Positions 58,655-64,000 of a stretch of 64,000 nucleotides of DNA are shown piece by piece. This stretch comes from JAAXGX01 sp965203565. Lineage in GTDB: Bacteria; Acidobacteriota; Vicinamibacteria; Vicinamibacterales; UBA8438. Where the stretch lies: contig OZ241896.1 of assembly GCA_965203565.1 (NCBI GenBank), forward strand, positions 1,054,001 to 1,118,000. The letters run 5' to 3'. The position numbers and the translations under genes are program-made. The number at the start of each line of letters is the position of its first letter. Within the stretch, counting starts at the first letter, position 1. The notes beneath the pieces are model-generated. The model did no database searches and had not been told where the DNA came from. It saw nothing but the letters and a program-made list of their open reading frames with translations.

Positions 58655-60841
58655 ATGAGCGACGACTCCACCGATCAAGCGCGTGGGCGACGGCAACTGG
58701 TGTCGCTGTCCAGTCTGTATCTGGACCCAAACAATTATCGGTTCGTCCACCATCCGGACTACCGCCTTGTCTCACCAGAAGACATCTTCAAGCCGCATAT
58801 CCAGCGCCGCACGACGGCCCTGGTCTTGGGTAAATCCCAAGCGGACGTGCAAGACCTCATCGCGAGCATCAAGGAGAACGGCTGGCTGGACATAGACCCC
58901 ATCCTGGCCGAACGTCGCGATGGCCGGTTTCTCGTCATCGAAGGAAATCGCCGCGTCGCGACCCTCAAGCACCTGAAGCGCCGCTACGATGACGACGCCG
59001 CTGACCTCGGCCGGCTGGATCCGGTAATCTTTTCCAAGGTCCCTGTCGTGCTGCACGACGCCGCCGACGAGCAGCAATATCTGGTGATGATGGGGCTCCA
59101 CCACATCAGCGGCAAACGAAGCTGGCCCGCCATCAACCGCGCCCTGGCGATGAAGAGTCTGCAGCAGCACTTCGATGGGGACGCTGACGCAGTGTGTCGA
59201 GCCCTCGGCGTGAGGAAGCAGGACTTCAACCGCTCCGTTCGAACGTTGGCGCTGGTGGACGTCTACAAGAAGAGCGACTACGGAGATCAGTTCAGTTCCG
59301 ACCAGTACACGCTGTTTCGAGAAGTTCTAGGCAGCCCGGCGATTCGCGAGTGGCTCGGCTGGGACGACGCCAAGTCCCGCGCGAACGACCAAGCGAACCT
59401 CGACCGGCTGTTCAGCTGGATGTCGAAGGTAGTGGACGTCGGCGAAGACGACAGTGACGAAGCAGACGCGGACCCGCCGCCGGAGACCGACGCCATCATC
59501 ACGTCTCTCGGCCATGTCCGCGAGCTCGCGAAGATGATAAATGATTCCGCCGCGACGAAACGGCTGGACGAGACGAGAAGCTTGCAGGAGGCGACGCTGT
59601 CAAGCAGCCTTCTCGCCAAGAAGACAATAGACTCTGCAATTGGACTGTGCGAAAACAGCATTCAGCAATTGAACATCCGAAGCGACGAACTCGCGCCGGA
59701 TGATCTGGACCGTGTGGAGCACCTCACCAGCCGGTTGGGCAGTATTGCATTCACCCACAAGCAGCGTCCCGTTTCGACGGGTCGGTTGCCGTGGGAGCCG
59801 TTCAACGAGATCACCCGGTCGCAATTGGCCGACCTCAGCGTGCAATGCTACCGCGGCATTGACGGCCTCGCCTTGCGCGATCTCCGCCGCATCAACGTCA
59901 TCGCCGGCGTCAACAACGCCGGCAAGACATCACTGCTCGAAGCGATCTACCTGCTGGCTCGTCAGAACGACGAGGCGGCGCTGCTGGACGTCATCCGCTG
60001 GCGGGGGCGAATCGAGGGCGAGCCGAGACCGCGCTGGCTGGTGGATCAGATACAGCCTGTGGTGCACGTAAAGGGGCGCTTCGACGTGGTGGAGCAAAAC
60101 GTCGCGACCACGGAGCTTCGCCGTATAGACGATCCCGACGACAGCATCAGCAACCAGACTTCGTTTCTGACGATGCTGGCCATCAAGTCCACCTACGGCG
60201 GTCAAAATCAATCCACGAACGTGGTGCTGTTCGGCGACCGCCCAAGGCGCACTCGGTTCCACGGACGGCACTGGTTGTGCCGCTCGGCGCTCACCGGTCC
60301 ATTCTGGGGCGGTCACGCCGAAGCGCTCGAAAGCTCCAACGAGGTCGCCCTGGAGATCGGAATCAAGGCCAAAGTCATCGACTTCATCAAAGCCCACATC
60401 GATGAGCGCATCGAGAACATCGAGTTGGCGAACCAGTACGGGCGCTTTCTGGTCACGCATTCGGACTTCAACCCGGCTCCCGACCTTTCCGCGTTCGGCG
60501 ACGGATTGAGACGCATCTTCGAGATCGGCCTTTTGTTCTCAAGCGTTCGCGGCGGCGTACTTCTGATAGACGAGTTCGAGAATGCAATTCACACGGCGCT
60601 GCTGAGCCCGTTCACTCGCATGGTCCAGGAGCTCGCCGCAGAGCACAACGTGCAGGTCTTCCTCACGACGCACAGCAAGGAGACGATCGATGCGTTCATA
60701 AAGAATGGCTACCGGACGGACGACATCGCTGGGTATGGCATATGCCGCCGTTCGGACGGCGTGCGCGCACGGCGTTTCGACGGTGACAGGCTCTTGAAGC
60801 TCAACAAGGCCGTCGATTTCGACTTGAGGGGCGTTCGATGA
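58655..60841 (+). CDS. ParB-like domain fused to an AAA (ABC-type) ATPase
   Basis: The 728-residue protein has an N-terminal ParB/sulfiredoxin-like region (VSLSSLYLDPNNYRF, then DIDPILAERRDGRFLVIEGNRRVATLKHLKRR at about 79-110, with the GNRR motif). A middle region follows with a helical DNA-binding-like part and an acidic linker (VGEDDSDEADADPPPETD). The C-terminal ATPase has Walker A NVIAGVNNAGKTSLLEAIYLL at about 414-434, Walker B GGVLLIDEFENAIH and the switch histidine in VFLTTHSKETIDAF. Its stop overlaps the ATG of a TOPRIM protein. It lies inside a type I RM operon. ParB-like domains can bind nucleotide (CTP) or act on nucleotides; which applies is unknown. Confidence 0.85.
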   Translation: MSDDSTDQARGRRQLVSLSSLYLDPNNYRFVHHPDYRLVSPEDIFKPHIQRRTTALVLGKSQADVQDLIASIKENGWLDIDPILAERRDGRFLVIEGNRRVATLKHLKRRYDDDAADLGRLDPVIFSKVPVVLHDAADEQQYLVMMGLHHISGKRSWPAINRALAMKSLQQHFDGDADAVCRALGVRKQDFNRSVRTLALVDVYKKSDYGDQFSSDQYTLFREVLGSPAIREWLGWDDAKSRANDQANLDRLFSWMSKVVDVGEDDSDEADADPPPETDAIITSLGHVRELAKMINDSAATKRLDETRSLQEATLSSSLLAKKTIDSAIGLCENSIQQLNIRSDELAPDDLDRVEHLTSRLGSIAFTHKQRPVSTGRLPWEPFNEITRSQLADLSVQCYRGIDGLALRDLRRINVIAGVNNAGKTSLLEAIYLLARQNDEAALLDVIRWRGRIEGEPRPRWLVDQIQPVVHVKGRFDVVEQNVATTELRRIDDPDDSISNQTSFLTMLAIKSTYGGQNQSTNVVLFGDRPRRTRFHGRHWLCRSALTGPFWGGHAEALESSNEVALEIGIKAKVIDFIKAHIDERIENIELANQYGRFLVTHSDFNPAPDLSAFGDGLRRIFEIGLLFSSVRGGVLLIDEFENAIHTALLSPFTRMVQELAAEHNVQVFLTTHSKETIDAFIKNGYRTDDIAGYGICRRSDGVRARRFDGDRLLKLNKAVDFDLRGVR

Positions 60842-61722
60842 GGGCTGTCCTCGTGTTTTGCGAAGGCAAGCACGACGTGGTGTTCGTCGAGCGAAGCTTG
60901 GGCGCATGCGGAGGTTGCCGAAGGCTCGAGGGGTCGATCCGGGACTTGCCTTCGCCGTTCGGCGCCCGCGACGGCGGCTCCGTTCCTTCGGGGCTGATCG
61001 CCACACGGCTTGGCCAGTTGAGCGTCGAGGACATTGCGCTGCGGGACGACTATCCGCCCACGCCGCAGTTCGAGACCGCCGTCCAGAATCCGGAGACGGA
61101 CGTCGTCTACATGCTCGTGCGAGCGGGCGGCAAGGAGAAATCGAAGGCTGTTCTCGATCTCATGCAGCATGTGGACGACACGATGAGCGCGGACGACTTC
61201 GACGTGACGGAACATGCGGCGGCTTTCTTGTTCGACGCGGACGACGAGGGCCTGTCGGCCACGGTGGCGGGGTTTCAAGAAGAGTATGGAAACTACTTTG
61301 GAAACCTGTCGCAGGCGACTCATGCGTCATGGACGACGGCGAGTTCGATTCCGGTCGGCGTTTACGTCTTCCACAAGGGAGACTCCGGGAAGACTGGTAC
61401 GCTGGAGGATCACATGGCGCCGATGGTGGAGTCAGCCTGGCCACGTCGGTACGACTGCGCGCGGCGTTACATCGACGGCAACAGGAAACCCGAGGACGCG
61501 GCGTCCAGCAACAGCGCGAGGCGATTGAAGGCCATCATCACGGCCGCCGCCCAGTTCGACCATCCCGGACGGTCGTTGTCCACGGTCGTCGCCCGGAACG
61601 GCCTGCCCAAGCAGCAGTTCGAGACGTCGCCGGCGAGCGCAGCGCTTGCTGCGTTCCTGACGGCGACGCCCTGGCCGCACTCGGACAACCCCAGCACTCC
61701 CGCGCTGACCGAGGACACTTGA
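60838..61722 (+). CDS. TOPRIM-like protein (DUF3226 type), partner of the ParB-AAA protein
   Basis: The 294-residue protein starts VLVFCEGKHDVVFVERSL, with the conserved glutamate of TOPRIM folds. It has an acidic motif FLFDADDEGLSATV near residue 145 and then GVYVFHKGDSGKTGTLEDHM, typical of small TOPRIM proteins coupled to AAA ATPases. The pairing with the upstream gene (ATGA overlap) recalls OLD-like and RloA/RloB-like ATPase-nuclease modules found inside type I RM loci. Activity may be DNA or RNA cleavage. Confidence 0.75.
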   Translation: MRAVLVFCEGKHDVVFVERSLGACGGCRRLEGSIRDLPSPFGARDGGSVPSGLIATRLGQLSVEDIALRDDYPPTPQFETAVQNPETDVVYMLVRAGGKEKSKAVLDLMQHVDDTMSADDFDVTEHAAAFLFDADDEGLSATVAGFQEEYGNYFGNLSQATHASWTTASSIPVGVYVFHKGDSGKTGTLEDHMAPMVESAWPRRYDCARRYIDGNRKPEDAASSNSARRLKAIITAAAQFDHPGRSLSTVVARNGLPKQQFETSPASAALAAFLTATPWPHSDNPSTPALTEDT

Positions 61723-61760
61723 CGAGATCTCATGGCGCGCGACGACGACCGACGAGACTC

Positions 61761-62516
61761 ATGCTGAATTCATACCCTAACTACAAGCCTTGTGCAGTTC
61801 CGTGGCTCGGCGACGTGCCGTCGCATTGGGAGGTGCGCCAGCTCGGACGCATCGGCAGGTTCTCCAAAGGGAGCGGCGGCACCAAGGACGACGCAAGCGA
61901 ACGCGGCATTCCCTGCATTCGTTACGGGGATCTCTACACGCAGCACCGGTTCTTCATCACCACCAGCAAATCCTGCGTTCCTCGTGAACTGGCCGAGGCC
62001 TACACACCGACCCGGTATGGAGACGTGCTGTTCGCCGGGTCCGGTGAGGCCATCGATGAAATCGGCAAGTCCGCGGTCAACCTGATCCGCGGACCGGCGT
62101 GTTGCGGCGGCGACGTCATCATCTTCAGACCGTCCATCGACGTCGACGCCAGATTTCTCGGCTACGCAACGGATTGCCCGCCGGCCGCCCACCAGAAGGC
62201 ATGCATGGGGCGGGGAATCACGGTCATGCATATCTATTGGAGCGATCTCAAATACATGACCGTAGCGCTTCCACCGTTGCAGGAGCAAGCCGCCATCGTC
62301 CGGTATCTCGATCACGTCGACCGGCGCATCCGGCGCTACGTGACCGCTGTTGATCGCGCTGTCAGCATCGCCCGTCGACAGATTGGTTCTTTACGAGAGT
62401 ACCGTTCACGCCTGATCGCCGATGTCGTCACCGGCAAAATAGACGTGCGCGCCGCGGCGGTGAAACTACCGGACATTGATCCTGCCGATCCCGCTGCGCC
62501 GTGCGCGACGACATGA
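61761..62516 (+). CDS. hsdS: Type I restriction specificity subunit HsdS, half length
   Basis: The 251-residue protein has one target recognition domain (YKPCAVPWLGDVPSHWEVRQLGRIGRFSKGSG ... LYTQHRFFITT ... GRGITVMHIYWSDLKYMTVALPPLQEQAAIVRYLDH). This is followed by one conserved coiled-coil region ending in REYRSRLIADVVTGKIDVRAAA. Ordinary HsdS proteins have two TRDs and over 400 residues. A single half can work as a dimer that recognises a symmetric site, or the gene is truncated; both ends look normal, so I favour a functional half-subunit. It starts 38 bases after the TOPRIM gene. Confidence 0.85.
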   Translation: MLNSYPNYKPCAVPWLGDVPSHWEVRQLGRIGRFSKGSGGTKDDASERGIPCIRYGDLYTQHRFFITTSKSCVPRELAEAYTPTRYGDVLFAGSGEAIDEIGKSAVNLIRGPACCGGDVIIFRPSIDVDARFLGYATDCPPAAHQKACMGRGITVMHIYWSDLKYMTVALPPLQEQAAIVRYLDHVDRRIRRYVTAVDRAVSIARRQIGSLREYRSRLIADVVTGKIDVRAAAVKLPDIDPADPAAPCATT

Positions 62517-62743
62517 CCGGCAGCCTCCACCGTGACCACAATCCGCAATGCGAACGGGTCGGGGAGAAGCACAAGCATCGGTGGTCCGAACGTTACGGAG
62601 ACAGGGAAGCATACGCTCCGGACGACGTGAGCGCGCCCGCTTCGGATCCGGTGGCGGTCTGGAAGGAGTTTTGCGCCGAAGCGCGCATTCGACACGAAGG
62701 GCGGATGGAGCGCCCGTCGGCGACACAGGGAGAGTTGTGGTGA
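62513..62743 (+). CDS. Small protein of the hsd operon
   Basis: The 76-residue, polar, histidine-rich protein (LHRDHNPQCERVGEKHKHRW, then PVAVWKEFCAEARI) has no recognised domain. It overlaps the hsdS stop (ATGA) and the next start (TGATG), so it is translated together with them, which argues that it is a real gene. One cysteine-histidine cluster could bind metal. Similar small proteins accompany hsd genes in related loci as I recall, but I know no function. Confidence 0.7.
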   Translation: MTGSLHRDHNPQCERVGEKHKHRWSERYGDREAYAPDDVSAPASDPVAVWKEFCAEARIRHEGRMERPSATQGELW

Positions 62744-63525
62744 TGGACGTCAGCCGCATGTGCGGAGTCTTGCAGCGGGAGATGGGGTCCCTGTTCTCGT
62801 GCTCGAAGCAAGGCGATCGTCTGCGCATTCGCACGCCGTACCTGTATCCGGACGGCGACTGCATCGATCTGTTCTGCAAAGTGGATGACGGCGGCGTGAT
62901 GACGGTGAGCGACCTGGCGGAAACCACGGGCTGGCTGCGCATGCAGACGGCAGGTTCACGCCGGTCGCCGAAGCAGGCGCGCCTCATCGAGGACGCATGC
63001 GTGACGCACGGAATCGAGTTCTACCGCGGGATGCTGCAGGCGCGTTGCCGGACCGGCGACGAGTTGGCGCAGGTGGTCACGCGGGTTGCGCAAGCGGCGC
63101 TGCGGGTCTCCGACCTGTGGTTCACGTTCCGAACGCGGGCGGCCGAGTCGGTCGCGGACGAAGTGGCCGAGTTCCTGAGCGAGCGGGGTCTTGGATTCGA
63201 GCGCGCCGAGAAGCTGGCCGGCCGGTCGGGACGCGGGTGGACGGTCGATTTCCACGTACGGACCGAGCTGCGCAGTTCTCTGGTGCAGGTGTTGAGCACG
63301 GGGAACCGCGCGGCGGCGCACAGGGTCTCCGAGCACGTGCTGGCCGCTTGGCACGATCTGAATCACCTTGCGGCGGGTCCCGAGGCCCTGACCTTCGTCT
63401 CGCTGTTCGACGACACGGCCGACGTCTGGACGGACGAAGATCTGCGGCTGGTCGAGTCGTTGTCCACGGTGTCGCACTGGTCGCGGCCGGACGAGTTCGC
63501 CGCCGTGCTGAGCGCGCCGGCATGA
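62743..63525 (+). CDS. DUF1828-domain protein of the hsd operon
   Basis: The 260-residue protein has an N-terminal DUF1828 part (CGVLQREMGSLFSCSKQGDRLRIRTPYLYPDGDCIDLFC ... MTVSDLAETTGWLR) and a C-terminal part of the DUF1829 kind (VDFHVRTELRSSLVQVLSTGNRA ... LTFVSLFDDTADVWTDEDLRLVESLS). Functions of both are unknown; such genes are found with mobile and defence loci. Start ATG 62743 overlaps the previous stop; it ends overlapping hsdR (ATGA). Confidence 0.8.
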   Translation: MDVSRMCGVLQREMGSLFSCSKQGDRLRIRTPYLYPDGDCIDLFCKVDDGGVMTVSDLAETTGWLRMQTAGSRRSPKQARLIEDACVTHGIEFYRGMLQARCRTGDELAQVVTRVAQAALRVSDLWFTFRTRAAESVADEVAEFLSERGLGFERAEKLAGRSGRGWTVDFHVRTELRSSLVQVLSTGNRAAAHRVSEHVLAAWHDLNHLAAGPEALTFVSLFDDTADVWTDEDLRLVESLSTVSHWSRPDEFAAVLSAPA

Positions 63526-64000
63526 CCACCGACACCAGCGAGCGCGGCCTCGAACGGTTGATCTGCGCCGCTCTGACCGGGTCGCCCTGCGAACCGGGCG
63601 CCGCATCGGGCGGGACGGTGCGCGAGCCGCGGCCGGAGTACGGCGGCTCCGGCTGGGTCTGCGGCGACCCGGACGACTACGACCGCGAGCACTGCGTCGA
63701 TTCGGCGCAGCTGGCGGCGTTCCTCCGGGCGACCCAACCCGAAGCGGCGGAGACGTTCGACCTGGGCGCGGACAGTCCGGCGCGGCGGAAGCTGCTGGCG
63801 CGCCTGGAGAAGGAGATCGCCCGGCGCGGCGTCGTGGACGTGCTGCGCCACGGCGTCAAGCACGGACCGCGCCACGTCGACCTCTTCTACGGCTCGCCGT
63901 CGCCCGGCAATCCGGCGGCGGCGGAGCGCTACGCGGCGAACCGTTTCTCGGTGACGCGGCAGCTCCGCTACAGCGCCGCCGAGCCGTTGCGCGCGCTCGA
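63522..64000 (+). CDS. hsdR: Type I restriction endonuclease subunit HsdR, 3' end missing
   Basis: The first 159 codons are in the window. They encode a typical HsdR N-terminus: TSERGLERLICAALTG, YDREHCVDSAQLAAFLRATQP, RLEKEIARRGVVDVLRHGVK, HVDLFYGSPSPGNPAA and NRFSVTRQLRYS, which leads into the PD-(D/E)xK nuclease domain. HsdR is the motor and nuclease subunit that cuts unmodified DNA. The ATG overlaps the previous stop; the frame is open to the window end. Confidence 0.9.
   Translation, partial: MTTDTSERGLERLICAALTGSPCEPGAASGGTVREPRPEYGGSGWVCGDPDDYDREHCVDSAQLAAFLRATQPEAAETFDLGADSPARRKLLARLEKEIARRGVVDVLRHGVKHGPRHVDLFYGSPSPGNPAAAERYAANRFSVTRQLRYSAAEPLRAL

Overview
The window is a high-GC chromosomal segment from a bacterium that most resembles the Acidobacteriota (Vicinamibacterales-like). 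This is inferred from gene content: large Oar-type TonB receptors, Tat-exported sugar isomerase and phosphotriesterase-like proteins, a DUF4159 protein, a secreted 'PDLQG-W' family, and a SufBCDSU cluster. No 16S rRNA gene is present to confirm it.

Bases 1-20500 are mostly housekeeping. They hold the end of a GT-C membrane glycosyltransferase, the sufBCDSU iron-sulfur operon (+), then fabH-ruvBAC-yebC (-), a BCCT transporter, an aminotransferase, ACT-domain and membrane proteins, and a glutaminyl cyclase fusion. Bases 20500-36300 hold a secreted cupin, tmRNA (21145-21499, encoded tag ADNRQLALAA), two paralogous TonB receptors, exported enzymes, tRNA-Pro(UGG), and a three-gene operon of coiled-coil protein, secreted protein and cytochrome c/PHM-like protein.

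Bases 36360-40174 hold a DUF4143-type ATPase gene split by a 2642-bp IS21-family element with a 6-bp target duplication; the element's istA carries an in-frame amber codon. Then come a HupE/UreJ pair, a secreted protein and an ATPase/TOPRIM gene pair. Bases 45256-50510 hold the ilvDBNC operon (-) with a leader peptide rich in Ile/Val codons and a terminator hairpin, the layout of a transcription attenuator. Next are two tandemly duplicated PQQ-type beta-propeller dehydrogenases and another 'PDLQG-W' protein.

The right end (55655 to the window edge) is the most unusual part. It is a translationally coupled, type I restriction-modification operon in which HsdM is fused in frame to a PIN nuclease domain, followed by a PIN-type antitoxin, an internally deleted HicB-like gene, a ParB-domain/AAA ATPase fusion, a TOPRIM protein, a half-length HsdS, a small protein, a DUF1828 protein and the start of HsdR.

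A roughly 160-bp dispersed repeat with terminal inverted repeats occurs as two near-identical full copies (4928-5086, 42099-42258) and several fragments. The copy at 4928 appears to have inserted into the 5' end of sufS with a 3-bp target duplication; the element now supplies the ribosome binding site and start codon of sufS.
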